A stretch of DNA of 64,000 bases from Sinomonas sp. ASV486 (GCF_030908215.1 NZ_JAVFJK010000008.1:160543-224542), one strand, 5' to 3'; positions 1 through 10,139 are shown, numbered from the stretch's first letter. Notes: a model not told the origin generated them from the letters alone. Numbers and translations are program-made.

Positions 1-1765
1 GGAGGATCTGGTCACGCGAGCCCTGCTCGACGATCCGGCCGCGCTGCATGACGCAGATGTGGTCGGCGAGGACGTCGATGACGGCGAGATCGTGCGTGAC
101 GAACAGGCACGCGAAACCGAGCTCCTTCTGCAGCCCCTGGAAGAGCTCGAGGACCTTCGCCTGGACGGAGACGTCGAGCGCCGAGGTAGGCTCGTCGGCG
201 ACCATGAGCTTTGGCTTGAGCGAAAGCGCACGGGCGATGCCGACGCGCTGCTTCTGCCCGCCGGAGAGCTCGTGTGGGTACCGGTTCCGATAGGACCGCG
301 GAAGCTCAACCTGGTCCAGAAGCGTCTCAACGCGCTTCTGGAGCTCCGCGCCCTTCGCGACTCCCGCGAGCAGCATGGGCTCACCGATGGACTCGCCGAT
401 GGGCAGGCGCGGGTTCAGCGAGGACGAGGGGTCCTGGAACACCATTCCCACCGACCTGCGGATGTCATGGAGCTCCTTGGAGTTCTTCTTCAGCCCCGAG
501 ATCTCCTTGCCGCCCACCTTGAGCGAGCCCTCCGCAACCGGCAGGAGGCCGACGGCGGCGCGGCCGATCGTCGTCTTGCCCGAACCCGACTCGCCGACGA
601 GCCCCACGACCTGGCCCGGGTACACGACGAGGTCGGCGCCCTCGACCGCACGGAAGGCCGGAACGCGCCCCTGCTTGGGGTACTCGATCGCGACGTCGGC
701 GAGCTGCAGGATGGGGGCGCCGCGGCGCTCCTCGGCGGCTGTGGCCGCAGCAAGCGCCGCGCGGTTCTCCCTCTCGCGCTGGGCGAGTTCGGCGGGGTCG
801 ACTGCCTCGAGCTCCGCACCCGTAGCCGCAGCGAGGGCGGCCGTGATGTCAACGTCGTCCTCCGTCCCCTCGCCGCCCTGCCCCAGGTGGGGAACAGCTG
901 CGAGGAGCGCCTGCGTGTACTCGTGCTGGGGGTTGTGGAAGATCTCCCCGGCCGTGCCGGCCTCGACGATCAGGCCACGCCGCATGACGGCGATCCGGTC
1001 GGCGAGGTCGGCGACCACCCCCATGTCGTGGGTGATGAGGATGACCGCCGAGTTGAGCTTGTCCTTGAGATGGCGCATGAGGTCGAGGATCTCGGCCTGC
1101 ACGGTCACATCGAGCGCCGTGGTCGGCTCGTCGGCGATGAGCAGCTTCGGGTCGCACGAGAGCGACTGTGCGATCATGGCGCGCTGGCGCTGGCCGCCCG
1201 AGAGCTGGTGCGGATAGGACTTGAACGCCTTCTCGGGGTCTGGCAGCTCGACGAGCTCGAGCATCTTGATCGCTCGGGCCTTCGCCTCGTCCGGGGAGAC
1301 CGGGTTGTGGAGGCGGATCGTCTCGACGATCTGATTGCCGATCGTGTACACCGGGTTGAGCGCCGTCATGGGCTCCTGGAAGATGACAGCCACGTCGTTG
1401 CCGCGCACGGAACGCCCCGCGGACGCCCTGTCCTTGCCCAAGAGCTCCCGGCCCATGAGCTTGACACTGCCCGAGACCTGGCTGTTGGACGGCAGGAGCC
1501 CGAGCAGGGCCATGGAACTAGCGGACTTGCCCGAGCCGGACTCGCCCACGATCGCGAGCACCTCTCCGGCACGCACCTCGTAGTTGAGACCGATGGCCGC
1601 AGGGACCCATTCCTTCTCAACGCCGAAATCGACGCTGAGGTCCTTCACCTCCAGGACCATCTGGCCCTTGACCAGGTCCTCGCCGACCCCGTTGGCGCGG
1701 TTCTTCGCGTCGCGGCTCCGTCCGTCCCGTCGGGGCCGGCCCGCTGTGCCGAGGTTCTCAGCCAT
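1..1765 (-). CDS. Fused double ATPase of a dipeptide/oligopeptide ABC importer (partial, C-terminus off the window)
   Basis: This is the energy-coupling subunit of the transporter whose permeases and binding protein follow at 2545-7260. Two complete ABC domains lie in one chain. The first has Walker A GESGSGKSAS (about residues 74-83), signature LSGGQRQR and Walker B LLIADEPTTALDV. After a charged linker the second repeats them as GESGSGKTT, LSGGQKQR and LMVADEPTSALDV. Most relatives carry DppD and DppF as separate proteins, but fused forms are common in actinobacteria. The ATG at 1763-1765 follows GGAAGG. The reading frame is open to base 1, so the final residues are missing. A gene on the opposite strand separates it from dppC, so it probably has its own promoter between 1766 and 1859. 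Confidence 0.93.
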   Translation of the reverse strand, partial: MAENLGTAGRPRRDGRSRDAKNRANGVGEDLVKGQMVLEVKDLSVDFGVEKEWVPAAIGLNYEVRAGEVLAIVGESGSGKSASSMALLGLLPSNSQVSGSVKLMGRELLGKDRASAGRSVRGNDVAVIFQEPMTALNPVYTIGNQIVETIRLHNPVSPDEAKARAIKMLELVELPDPEKAFKSYPHQLSGGQRQRAMIAQSLSCDPKLLIADEPTTALDVTVQAEILDLMRHLKDKLNSAVILITHDMGVVADLADRIAVMRRGLIVEAGTAGEIFHNPQHEYTQALLAAVPHLGQGGEGTEDDVDITAALAAATGAELEAVDPAELAQRERENRAALAAATAAEERRGAPILQLADVAIEYPKQGRVPAFRAVEGADLVVYPGQVVGLVGESGSGKTTIGRAAVGLLPVAEGSLKVGGKEISGLKKNSKELHDIRRSVGMVFQDPSSSLNPRLPIGESIGEPMLLAGVAKGAELQKRVETLLDQVELPRSYRNRYPHELSGGQKQRVGIARALSLKPKLMVADEPTSALDVSVQAKVLELFQGLQKELGFACLFVTHDLAVIDVLADHICVMQRGRIVEQGSRDQIL

Positions 1766-1859
1766 CGTTGTGCTTCCTTCCCTGCGCCGCCGGACCCAAG
1801 AGCTTCGGCCCGGGCGACGGAATCCTGAATTCGATGCGACGTCCTGCATCATGGGGGGC

Positions 1860-2486
1860 ATGAGCGCGATGCAGCATGCCGGTCCCACCGACGTCTTCAA
1901 GGCCCGCAGCAACAGGCTGCTGGCCGTGGCCCTGTGGGCCCTCGCCGCGCTCGGCGCGGTGCTCACCGTCGCGCAGTCCGGGCTGCCGGGCGTGCGCTAC
2001 CTCGCTCCCCTGGCCCTCATGGCCTGGGCCGGCTGGGCGCTCTTCTGGCGCCCCGCCGTGGTGGTGAGCGATTCTGGCGTCGAGCTCGTCAATCCGGTGC
2101 GCAGCGTCGGGGTGCCGTGGGAGGCCCTCGCGTATGTCGACACGAAGTTCGCCCTCACGCTCGGGACCGGGGCCGGCCGGTTCACGGCGTGGGCCGCGCC
2201 GGGCCCCGGGGCGCTCGGCGCCCGCCGGGCGCGCCCAGAGCATCTGACGGGGCTCCCCGATTCGAGCTTCGGCCCCGAGCACACCGTGCGGCCGGGCGAT
2301 CTCGGCAACACGGTGTCCGGCCAGGCGGCGATCCTCGTCCGACGCCGCTGGGCCGGGCAGGTGGACCGCGGTGCCGTGGCCGGGGGCCAGGTCGAGGAGA
2401 CGCCCGTGGCCCGCTCGGTGGCGTGGGGTGTGCTCGCGCTGGGCCTCGTCCTCGTGGTCGGCACGGTCATCACGTTCGCCGCGTGA
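1860..2486 (+). CDS. Small membrane protein, PH-domain-like
   Basis: A protein of 208 residues with two hydrophobic segments near the N-terminus (about 22-38 and 45-62), a soluble middle starting VVVSDSGVELVNPVRSVGVPWEAL, and one C-terminal membrane helix. The middle resembles the bacterial PH-like domains of small actinobacterial membrane proteins, in which a beta-rich domain follows paired helices. ATGs at 1851, 1860 and 1869 are all possible; 1860 is chosen because the sequence MSAMQ begins there without the glycine run. It lies inside the peptide-transporter cluster but on the opposite strand, diverging from the ATPase gene and converging on dppC. Function unknown; a role in transport is not implied. 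Confidence 0.7.
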   Translation: MSAMQHAGPTDVFKARSNRLLAVALWALAALGAVLTVAQSGLPGVRYLAPLALMAWAGWALFWRPAVVVSDSGVELVNPVRSVGVPWEALAYVDTKFALTLGTGAGRFTAWAAPGPGALGARRARPEHLTGLPDSSFGPEHTVRPGDLGNTVSGQAAILVRRRWAGQVDRGAVAGGQVEETPVARSVAWGVLALGLVLVVGTVITFAA

Positions 2487-2544
2487 GCCGGGGCCAGCCC
2501 CGCGGCCCGCAGCGCGCGGTCCCGCGATCGGCGTCGCGCGCACG

Positions 2545-3756
2545 TCAGTCATTCCTGCCGGTCGTGTCGTCGCCAGCGTGGGGAGCCCCGCCGAAGGCCT
2601 CGCTGTCCGGGACGTAGCCGGACACCGGGCTCACGCCACCGCCGACCTCAAGAGCGGGCGCAGCGGCGCCTCCGGCCACCGCGGCCGACCCGTGGCCACT
2701 CCTTGTGCCCTTCTTTGCCTTCTTCGCGTTGAACTTCTTCTGGCGCGGATCGAACGCGTCGCGCAGGCCGTCGCCGATGAAGTTGATGCAGAGGCAGATG
2801 AGCACGATGAACAGGCCCGGCCACCAGAAGAGCCACGGACGCGTCGAGAAGGCCTCCTGGTTCTGGGAAATGAGCAGGCCGAGGGACGTGTCCGGGGCCT
2901 TGACGCCGACTCCGAGGTAGGAGAGCGCCGTCTCGAGCAGGATCGCAGAGGACATCAGCAGCGTCCCGTTGACGATCACAACGCCGACCGCATTGGGCAG
3001 GATGTGCTTGAAGATGATGCGGGCGTTGGAGGCCCCGGAGATCCGTGCTGCGTCGACGAACTCGCGCTCGCGCAGCGAGAGGAACTCGCCGCGGACAAGG
3101 CGCGCGAGGCCCACCCACGCGACCAGGCCGAGGAAGATGCCGAGCACGACCACGCCGTTCGAAGCCGCAAACTGGCCGAACCAGGATCCGGAGTCGCGCC
3201 GGCCGGCCGTCTGGGACATGACCGCCGCGAGAAGCAGTACCGGAATGATGATGATGATGTCTGTCAGGCGCATGAGCACCGCCTCGACCCACCCGCGGAA
3301 GTACCCCGCAAGGGCTCCGACGACGACGCCGATGAGCCCGGCGACGACGCCGATGATGATCATGATGATGATCGACTGCTGCGCGCCGCGCATGGTCATC
3401 GCGAACAGGTCGCGACCGATCCGGTCCTGGCCGAACGGGTGATCGCCGAAGCTGAACGGGAGGGTCCATGTCGGTACGCCCTCGTTGACGAGCGGGGTGA
3501 CCTGATCGTGCTGGTACTGCCACCAGCCGGGGATCGGCCCCCAACCCTCGGACGAGAAGGCGAGGACGAAGATGACCGCGAAGACGATGAGACCGGCGAG
3601 GGCACCGGTGTGGCCGAAGAACCGCTTCCGGACGATCTGCCCGAGGCTCAGGCCCTTGGCTTCGAGGATCGGCTCGATGCCGGCGGCAGGCGCGGCGGCC
3701 GTCCCAGCGGAGGCCGAGACCTCCGTGGCTTCTTCCTGCTGTGACTGCTGGCTCAT
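2545..3756 (-). CDS. dppC: Peptide ABC transporter permease, DppC type
   Basis: Inner-membrane permease of the dipeptide/oligopeptide importer, 403 residues. The N-terminal cytosolic stretch (QIVRKRFFGHTGALAGLIVF) is the OppC N-terminal domain, followed by the HPFGQDRIGRDLFAMTMRG motif typical of DppC and then the binding-protein-dependent transport domain. The EAA-type cytoplasmic loop that contacts the ATPase is visible around FVDAARISGASNARIIFKHI. The C-terminal 70 residues are a long Lys/Gly/Ala/Pro-rich tail after the usual end DAFDPRQ. The start codon lies one base beyond the dppB stop, so the two are translationally coupled. Confidence 0.93.
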   Translation of the reverse strand: MSQQSQQEEATEVSASAGTAAAPAAGIEPILEAKGLSLGQIVRKRFFGHTGALAGLIVFAVIFVLAFSSEGWGPIPGWWQYQHDQVTPLVNEGVPTWTLPFSFGDHPFGQDRIGRDLFAMTMRGAQQSIIIMIIIGVVAGLIGVVVGALAGYFRGWVEAVLMRLTDIIIIIPVLLLAAVMSQTAGRRDSGSWFGQFAASNGVVVLGIFLGLVAWVGLARLVRGEFLSLREREFVDAARISGASNARIIFKHILPNAVGVVIVNGTLLMSSAILLETALSYLGVGVKAPDTSLGLLISQNQEAFSTRPWLFWWPGLFIVLICLCINFIGDGLRDAFDPRQKKFNAKKAKKGTRSGHGSAAVAGGAAAPALEVGGGVSPVSGYVPDSEAFGGAPHAGDDTTGRND

Positions 3757-3757
3757 G

Positions 3758-5287
3758 TCACTTCACCCTTACGCGAGGATCGAGCGCGGAGTAGACGAGG
3801 TCCGCGATGAGGTTGAACGCGAGGGCCGTGATCGCGACGCATACGAACACGCCCATGACCGGGTTCGGATCCACGTGCGAGATGCCGTCGAGGAACATGA
3901 AACCCATCCCGCGGACGGAGAACACAGTCTCGGTGATCACCGCGCCGCCGATCAGCTGGCCGATGTCGAGGGCGACGACGGTCGCGATCGGGATGAGAGC
4001 GTTGCGGAAGGCGTGGCGCATGACGACGCTCCGCTCGCTCACGCCCTTGGCACGCGCCGTGCGGATGTAGTCCATGTTCATGACCTCGAGCATCGACGAG
4101 CGCGTGTAGCGCGTGTAGCTCGCGAGCGAGATGAGGATGAGGGCGGCCGTCGGCAGGATGAGGTGGGTGAAGGAGTCGATGCCTGAGATCCAGAAGTCTC
4201 CCTGCAGGTTGGGGGTTCCGGCACCGATGGTGGCGATCGGCCGGCCCCTGATGCTTCTGTTGTCGAAATACGCGGGCCACGACTGCATGAATCGGTCAAG
4301 GAGCACCATGAACGCAACCACGAATGCCGTAATGGCGCCGGCGCGCATGCTCTGGCTGCGGTCGTAGCCGCCCCAGAAGTAGCCCGCCGCGATGCCCACC
4401 CCGACGGCGACGACCGCGAGGATCAGGATCATGAGCGGCGTCGCGAGGTTCAGCAGCGGCTGGACGGGGAAGTAGACCACAGCCCCAACCAGGACGGCGG
4501 TAAGCGCGGCATACAGCGCGCGACGGTTCTGCAGGCCTGCGGTGAGGACCGTGACGGCGAAGGCGATTCCGACCCCCGCGATGACGACGACTCCCAGCCC
4601 GAGGCCAGGGAAGCGGAACCACTGCGTGAGGCTCGCCACGATGAGGACGAGCGTCACGAACGCGAAGGCGATGGCCCCCACGGTGGCCTTGCGGCGGACC
4701 GCACCACCGGTGACGACGGCCGCAAAGATCCCGATGACGAGGCCGATCCCGAGGGCGACCGGGAGCGGGATGTCCGGATGGGCCAGGAAGTTGTTGAACC
4801 CGATGGCCCCGTACTCCTTGAGGAGGACGGCGATCCAGAATATCGGGAGCGAGAAGAACAGGAACGCGAGGAACGTGACGCCGTAGTCGAGCGCGCTGTA
4901 CTGGCGCAGGGCCGTCACGATGCCGAGGGCCACGCCAATGAGGATCGCGAGGATGGTGGCACCCGTGACGAGGGTCAGAGTCTGCACAAGTGCCTGGCCA
5001 AGCGCCTGAGTGACCGGCTGGCCGACCAGGTTCTTTCCGAGGTCGCAGTTGCCGACGAGGCATCCGGCGGCTCCCCCGAGCCATTTGAAGTAGCGGATGG
5101 GAGCTGGGGTGTCCAGATCCAGGAGTTGGGAGCGCGCCTGCATGAGTTGGGCGGCATTCGGGAGATTGCTGGCGCGGAATTCCTCAAGCGGGTCCCCCGA
5201 GAGCGCCGTGAGGTTGTACACCAGGAACGACGCGCCGAGAAGGATCAATGCTGCGGTGATGAGGCGCCGGACGACGTAAGTCACCAT
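3758..5287 (-). CDS. dppB: Peptide ABC transporter permease, DppB type, with a large inserted membrane region
   Basis: First permease of the importer, 509 residues, against about 310-340 for most DppB proteins. The normal N-terminal part (YVVRRLITAALILLGASFLV) and C-terminal part are intact, including the ATPase-contact loop MNMDYIRTARAKGVSERSVV (about 403-422). Between them, about residues 173-345 are an extra block with around six hydrophobic segments. The start is ATG at 5287; reading further upstream gives only a low-complexity extension. Related actinobacterial permeases of about 500 residues are known, so this is probably a lineage variant rather than an error. Confidence 0.9.
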   Translation of the reverse strand: MVTYVVRRLITAALILLGASFLVYNLTALSGDPLEEFRASNLPNAAQLMQARSQLLDLDTPAPIRYFKWLGGAAGCLVGNCDLGKNLVGQPVTQALGQALVQTLTLVTGATILAILIGVALGIVTALRQYSALDYGVTFLAFLFFSLPIFWIAVLLKEYGAIGFNNFLAHPDIPLPVALGIGLVIGIFAAVVTGGAVRRKATVGAIAFAFVTLVLIVASLTQWFRFPGLGLGVVVIAGVGIAFAVTVLTAGLQNRRALYAALTAVLVGAVVYFPVQPLLNLATPLMILILAVVAVGVGIAAGYFWGGYDRSQSMRAGAITAFVVAFMVLLDRFMQSWPAYFDNRSIRGRPIATIGAGTPNLQGDFWISGIDSFTHLILPTAALILISLASYTRYTRSSMLEVMNMDYIRTARAKGVSERSVVMRHAFRNALIPIATVVALDIGQLIGGAVITETVFSVRGMGFMFLDGISHVDPNPVMGVFVCVAITALAFNLIADLVYSALDPRVRVK

Positions 5288-5417
5288 GTTTCGTTGTACC
5301 TCTAATGTGGGCCGCCCCGAAAGGGTGCGGGGCGGCGCGGACGGGTGCCGGGGGCTTGCCACGCGGTCGGCGTGGGGCGCGACGGCGGGTGGCTGGATCC
5401 GCCGGGAGGGCGCTGCG

Positions 5418-5452
5418 AAGCGCCGGGACCCACGAGCTCGGTCCCGGCGCTT
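5418..5452 (-). promoter_or_regulatory. Intercistronic hairpin between the binding-protein and dppB genes
   Basis: A perfect 13-bp inverted repeat (AAGCGCCGGGACC at 5418-5430, its complement at 5440-5452, 9-nt loop) starts 27 nt after the binding-protein stop codon. There is no T-run behind it. In ABC operons such hairpins usually protect the upstream binding-protein message and reduce read-through into the permeases, giving excess binding protein. That role is inferred. Confidence 0.6.
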
Positions 5453-5478
5453 CAGCTAGCGCATCAGAACTCTGGAGG

Positions 5479-7260
5479 CTACTTCGTAGCCCACTCCCAG
5501 AAGTTCCACCAGACACCGCTGCTGTTCGGCATGTACTTCACACCGGTGACCTTGTCGCTGTACGCGTCCACGCCGACCGCCTGGAAGAGCGGGACACCGT
5601 ACGAGGAAGCCCAGATCTTCTGGTCGATCTGCTTTTCCAGGTCGGTCTGCTTGCTCTGATCGGTCGTCTGAACGAGCTGCTCCATGAGCTTGTCAGCATC
5701 CGGGTCGGAGAACTTGTTGAAGTTCGAGCCGTTGCCGCTCTTGAAGATCTGCGGAACGCCAGAGACTCCCACGCCCGGGTTGATCCAGCCGAAGATCGTC
5801 GCGTCGTAGCCGCCCTTGCCGAGCGCCTTGCCCCAGTCCGACTTGCCGAGTCCGCCGTCGACGATCTTGAAGCCGGCCTTGGCCGCGCTCGCCGCGATGA
5901 GCGTGTAGGCGTCGACGCGGTTCGGGTTGTCCTTGTTGTACATGATCTTCACTTCCGGCGTCTTGCCGGCAAGGAGCTGCTTGGCCTTGTCGATGTTGAC
6001 CGCGTCGTAGGCCGAGGAGCCGTTGTTCTTCACCGAGTCGGCGTAGGCCGCCTGCTGGGGGACGAAGATCTGCGAGTCGAGCGGCTTCGCGTTCGGGTCC
6101 ATCTGCTTGATGATCTTGTCAAGGATGTCCTGGCGCGGGACCGTGAGCATGAAGGCCGTGCGCACGTCCTTGTCGGCAAACGGGCCCGTGTAGTTCAGGT
6201 CGATGTGATCGTACGAGAGCTGGTTGCCCTGATCGACCGTCACGCCCGGGATGCCCTTGAGCTGCTGGATCGTGTCAGACGATGCCTGCGGGGCAATGAT
6301 GTCCGCCTCGCCGTTCTTGAGGGCCTGAATCTGGGCAGGGGCCGAGCCGATGTAGCGGATCGTGATCTGGTCCAGGTTCGGAGTCGGACCCCAGTTGTAG
6401 TCCTTGTTCCGCACGAGCGTCATGGACTGGTCCGGGACCATGTCCTTGACCACGTACGCGCCATTGGAGAGGAAGAGGCTCGTGTCCCCCGGCAGTGTCT
6501 TCGTGTCGAAGCCCGTGTTGTAGAAGTCAGCGGCCTTCTTCAGCGTGTCATTCGCGGGCTGCGGGCTGGCCGGGTCGCCCTTCTTCATGCCCTTCATCAG
6601 GTCGAAGAGCGCCTTGGCATCGGCGAGGCCCGCCTTCTTCGCCACGACGTGCGCCGGGATGTCGATCGTGTTGTTGCTGGCGCCGATCGCGAGCTCCCAG
6701 TCGGCGTACGGCTTCGTGTACGTCAGGGTGAACGTCTTGCCGTCCGAGGACACATCCGGGAAATTCGTGGCATTGAGGCCCGTGGGGTCCCCCGCCGTCG
6801 AGAAGTAGGCGGTGCCCTTCTTGCCATCGGGGCTCGCGTCGTCGAAGTAGCTCGAGCCAGCCGCCCAGTTGAGGGCGACGTCGTACGCCGTCACCGGGGT
6901 GCCGTCGGACCACTTGACGCCGTCGGCGATCGTGTACTTCACCGTGAGCGGGTTGTCCGAAGTCTTCTCGTAGTGGCCGAACTTCTCGTTGTGAATCACG
7001 TTCAGCTTGTTGTCCACATAGTAGAAGCCCATGTGGGTCGCCAAGCTGATCTTCGAGTTGATGTCCGTGTTGCCATCGGCAGTTTCCGGGTTGAACGTGT
7101 TGAACGCGTTCACCTCGACGACGGTGGCGCTGCCACCCTGCTTGGCGCTTGCCGACGAGGTGTTCGTGTTCGAACCGCCGCCTTGGGTCGCGCAGGCACT
7201 GAGCGCGATTGCTGCGACTGCAGCCACGCTCATCGCCTTGGAAATACGCCCGAAACGCAT
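5479..7260 (-). CDS. Peptide-binding lipoprotein (SBP family 5) of the ABC importer
   Basis: Extracellular solute-binding protein, 593 residues, that delivers peptides to the DppBC permeases. It begins with a lipoprotein signal peptide whose lipobox is ALSAC (Cys at about residue 23), followed by a Ser/Gly/Asn-rich spacer, so it should be anchored to the outer face of the membrane. The body shows family-5 hallmarks: VKYTIADGVKWSDGTPVTAYDV in the first lobe and a C-terminal WEWATK. A strong AGGAGG sits 4 nt before the ATG. It is the first gene of the minus-strand cluster and is separated from dppB by a hairpin. Substrate range cannot be read from sequence; peptides are inferred from the family. 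Confidence 0.92.
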   Translation of the reverse strand: MRFGRISKAMSVAAVAAIALSACATQGGGSNTNTSSASAKQGGSATVVEVNAFNTFNPETADGNTDINSKISLATHMGFYYVDNKLNVIHNEKFGHYEKTSDNPLTVKYTIADGVKWSDGTPVTAYDVALNWAAGSSYFDDASPDGKKGTAYFSTAGDPTGLNATNFPDVSSDGKTFTLTYTKPYADWELAIGASNNTIDIPAHVVAKKAGLADAKALFDLMKGMKKGDPASPQPANDTLKKAADFYNTGFDTKTLPGDTSLFLSNGAYVVKDMVPDQSMTLVRNKDYNWGPTPNLDQITIRYIGSAPAQIQALKNGEADIIAPQASSDTIQQLKGIPGVTVDQGNQLSYDHIDLNYTGPFADKDVRTAFMLTVPRQDILDKIIKQMDPNAKPLDSQIFVPQQAAYADSVKNNGSSAYDAVNIDKAKQLLAGKTPEVKIMYNKDNPNRVDAYTLIAASAAKAGFKIVDGGLGKSDWGKALGKGGYDATIFGWINPGVGVSGVPQIFKSGNGSNFNKFSDPDADKLMEQLVQTTDQSKQTDLEKQIDQKIWASSYGVPLFQAVGVDAYSDKVTGVKYMPNSSGVWWNFWEWATK

Positions 7261-7416
7261 TCCGCCTCCTCTGGTGCATCTGTTGAAGTGCCCGGGAAGA
7301 CCCCGGAGCCGACGGCCCGTCCCCCCTGGCGGTAGACGTGGCGCGTCTCACATGCTCGACACACTAGCCCGCCCGTCGGGCCACTGGCTACGAAAGTTCC
7401 GTTTCAGATCATCGTC

Positions 7417-7422
7417 GTTATA
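7417..7422 (-). promoter_or_regulatory. Candidate -10 element for the peptide transporter operon
   Basis: The minus-strand hexamer TATAAC lies about 157 bp upstream of the binding-protein start, in a locally AT-rich stretch (7395-7500) unlike the surrounding coding DNA. No convincing -35 box is seen at 16-18 bp. The rest of the 297-bp gap between this operon and the phosphoketolase gene shows only the hairpin listed next. Confidence 0.3.
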
Positions 7423-7513
7423 GAGATGCAACATATCTTTCAGGTTCTGGAGGTGAGGGTCTCGATTCGACGTATCTGATTGAACTTTCCCAATCACTCG
7501 CGCCTTGATTCCC

Positions 7514-7537
7514 GTGCGTTACTGCGGAGTAACGCAC
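7514..7537 (-). terminator. Hairpin downstream of the phosphoketolase gene
   Basis: A perfect 10-bp inverted repeat, GTGCGTTACT with loop GCGG, begins 20 nt after the phosphoketolase stop. No clear U-run follows on the minus strand, so it may be a weak intrinsic terminator, an RNA-stabilising 3' structure, or a dyad operator for the adjacent transporter promoter. Confidence 0.5.
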
Positions 7538-7557
7538 AGGTTTCAATCAGTGGAGTG

Positions 7558-9963
7558 TCAGCGCGGCCCAAGCGTCCAGTCACGGATTTCAGCCGAATCT
7601 TCGCCGAACTCCCGGGTGGCGGACCGCGCCTCGGCGAGCTCATCCATGTAGCGCTGGCGAAGGCCGGCATGGCGCAGTGCAAGACCCGGCACGCGGTCGA
7701 GCACGTCGATGGCCAGATGGAACCTGTCGATCCTGTTCAGCATGGCCATGTCGAACGGCGTCGTCGTGGTGCCCTCTTCGACGTAGCCCCGCACGTGGAG
7801 ATTGCCGTGGTTGGTGCGACGGTACGTGAGGCGGTGGATGAGCCAGGGGTATCCGTGGTATGCGAACACGATCGGCTTGTCCTTCGTGAACAGCGCGTCG
7901 AATTCGCGGTCAGGCAGGCCGTGCGGGTGCTCGCGCTCGTCCTGGAGCCTCATGAGGTCCACAGCGTTGACCACGCGGACCTTCAGATCGGGCAGGTCGC
8001 GGCGCAGTATCTGAGCGGCTGCGATCGCCTCCCCCGTGGGCACGTCGCCAGCGCAGCCGAGCACGACGTCGGGCTCCTCGCCCGGCGCCTCGTTGCCCGC
8101 GAACTCGAGGATTCCGATCCCGCGGGCGCAGTGCAGCTCGGCCTCGGCAGGGCTGAACCACTGGAGCGAGAGCGCCTTCCCGGCAACCACCACGTTCACG
8201 TAGTCGCGGCTGCGGAGACAGTGGTCCATCGTGGACACGAGCGTGTTCGCATCCACGGGGAGGTAGACGCGCACGACCTCGGCCTTCTTGTTCACCACAT
8301 GGTCGATGAAGCCAGGGTCCTGATGGGAGAACCCGTTATGGTCCTGCTGCCATACGTGGCTCGAGAGCAGGTAGGTCAGTGAGGCGACAGGCATGCGCCA
8401 CGGCAGCTCGCGGTGGACCTTGAGCCATTTCGCGTGCTGGTTGAACATCGAGTCGACGATGTGCACAAATGCCTCGTAGGACGTGAAGACCCCGTGGCGG
8501 CCCGTCAGGAGGTAGCCCTCGAGCCAGCCCTGGCACAGGTGCTCGCTCAGCACCTCCATGACCCTGCCAGCGCGCGCGAGGTGCTCGTCGACGTCCTCGA
8601 TGCGCTCCTGCCACACCTTGTCCGTGACCTCGTAGACGTCCTGGAGGCGGTTGGAAGCAGTTTCGTCGGGGCCGAAGAGCCGGAAGTTGTCCGGATTCGC
8701 GCGGATCACCTCGCGCATCCAGCCTCCGAGTTTGGTCATCGCCCCCGCACGCACGACGCCGGGCGCCTCCACCGGGATCATGTGCGCTTCGGTGGCAGGG
8801 AGCTTCAGGTCCCGCAGGATCCGGCCGCCGTTGGCGTAGGGCGTTGCGCTCATGCGTCGGTTTCCGCTCGGGGCGAGGCTGGCCAGCTCGGGCGAGCGGG
8901 CGCCGTCGTGCGTGAAGAGCTCCTCCGGGCGGTAGGAGCGCATCCACGCCTCGAGCTCGGCGAGGTGCTCCGGGTTCTCGTGGATCTCGTTGAGCGGTAC
9001 CTGATGCGCGCGCCAGGTCCCCTCGACCGGCTTCCCGTCCACCACCGCAGGGCCGGTCCACCCCTTCGGGGACCGGAAGACGATCATCGGCCACGGCTCG
9101 GGCACCGAGTCGCGAGGCCGCTCCCCCGCGCTCTCCGCTTCCCGGGCCCGCGTCTGGATGGCGGCGATCGCATCGAGGCAGTCGTCCAGAGCCTCGGCGA
9201 AGTCGCGGTGCGCCTGGGGCTGGGCAGAAGGATCCGTGACCGTGACGAAGCGAGGGGCCCACCCGAGGCCCTCAAAGTACTTCCGGACCTGTTCCTCCGG
9301 GCGCCTGGCCAAGACGGTGGGATTGGCGATCTTGTAGCCGTTGAGGTGCAGGATCGGCAGGACGGCGCCGTCACGCGCCGCCTCGAGGAACGCCGTCGAC
9401 TGCCAGCTCGTGGCGAGCGGCCCCGTCTCGGCCTCCCCGTCCCCCACGACGCACGCCACGACGAGGTCCGGGTTGTCGAAGGCCGCACCGAAGGCGTGCG
9501 CGAGCGAGTAGCCGAGCTCGCCCCCTTCGCTGATCGATCCAGGCGTCTCAGGGGCCGCGTGGCTCGGAATCCCTCCGGGGTAGGAGAACTGCCTGAAGAG
9601 CTCGCGGAGGGACGCCTCGTCGTCACCGAAACGGGTGTAGATCTCCGAGTAGGTGCCCTCGAGGTAGGCATTGGCGACGTTCGCGGGACCGCCGTGGCCC
9701 GGGCCCGTGACGAAGAGCATGGCCTGATCGCGATCGACGATGGCCCGATTGAGGTGGGCGTAGATGAAGTTCAGGCCAGTAGTGGTGCCCCAGTGGCCCA
9801 GTAGGCGCTTCTTGACGTGTTCCTTCGCGAGGGGCTCCTTCAGGAGCGGGTTATCGCGCAGGTAGATCTGGCCGACCGAGAGGTAGTTCGCGGCCCGCCA
9901 CCAGCGGTGGAGGTCCTCGACCTGTCCACGGGTCAGGTGCGTCTTGCTTGCGGTGTCCGTCAC
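7558..9963 (-). CDS. xfp: Phosphoketolase (xylulose-5-phosphate/fructose-6-phosphate)
   Basis: A thiamine-diphosphate enzyme that cleaves xylulose 5-phosphate (and often fructose 6-phosphate) with phosphate to acetyl phosphate plus glyceraldehyde 3-phosphate (or erythrose 4-phosphate). It is 801 residues, the normal family length. Diagnostic segments are [36 protein letters not shown], the cofactor-binding [29 protein letters not shown] and, near the C-terminus, [16 protein letters not shown]. The start is taken as GTG at 9963 ([11 protein letters not shown]), preceded by GGAAGG. The frame stays open upstream, but that part looks like translated intergenic sequence. It is monocistronic. Whether it prefers Xu5P or F6P cannot be decided here. 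Confidence 0.95.
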   Translation of the reverse strand: MTDTASKTHLTRGQVEDLHRWWRAANYLSVGQIYLRDNPLLKEPLAKEHVKKRLLGHWGTTTGLNFIYAHLNRAIVDRDQAMLFVTGPGHGGPANVANAYLEGTYSEIYTRFGDDEASLRELFRQFSYPGGIPSHAAPETPGSISEGGELGYSLAHAFGAAFDNPDLVVACVVGDGEAETGPLATSWQSTAFLEAARDGAVLPILHLNGYKIANPTVLARRPEEQVRKYFEGLGWAPRFVTVTDPSAQPQAHRDFAEALDDCLDAIAAIQTRAREAESAGERPRDSVPEPWPMIVFRSPKGWTGPAVVDGKPVEGTWRAHQVPLNEIHENPEHLAELEAWMRSYRPEELFTHDGARSPELASLAPSGNRRMSATPYANGGRILRDLKLPATEAHMIPVEAPGVVRAGAMTKLGGWMREVIRANPDNFRLFGPDETASNRLQDVYEVTDKVWQERIEDVDEHLARAGRVMEVLSEHLCQGWLEGYLLTGRHGVFTSYEAFVHIVDSMFNQHAKWLKVHRELPWRMPVASLTYLLSSHVWQQDHNGFSHQDPGFIDHVVNKKAEVVRVYLPVDANTLVSTMDHCLRSRDYVNVVVAGKALSLQWFSPAEAELHCARGIGILEFAGNEAPGEEPDVVLGCAGDVPTGEAIAAAQILRRDLPDLKVRVVNAVDLMRLQDEREHPHGLPDREFDALFTKDKPIVFAYHGYPWLIHRLTYRRTNHGNLHVRGYVEEGTTTTPFDMAMLNRIDRFHLAIDVLDRVPGLALRHAGLRQRYMDELAEARSATREFGEDSAEIRDWTLGPR

Positions 9964-10139
9964 TGGCGCGCCTTCCGCTCGACGGCCGCAGCCTTGCGGC
10001 CGGTTCGGAGTCAGCCTAACCGGGACGGTGTTCGAATTCTTGGGTCGTGTGATGAATATTCGCCAAACCCTGGGGCGGCCTTCACGCGTGGGGCGCTGGC
10101 GCACTGGCAGGCCACTGCTGGAGTGCATAGGCTCTGGCC

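Noticed and set aside
59..1828. Plus-strand 589-residue frame
   Set aside because: Exact antisense of the double ABC ATPase, whose Walker and signature motifs are on the minus strand.
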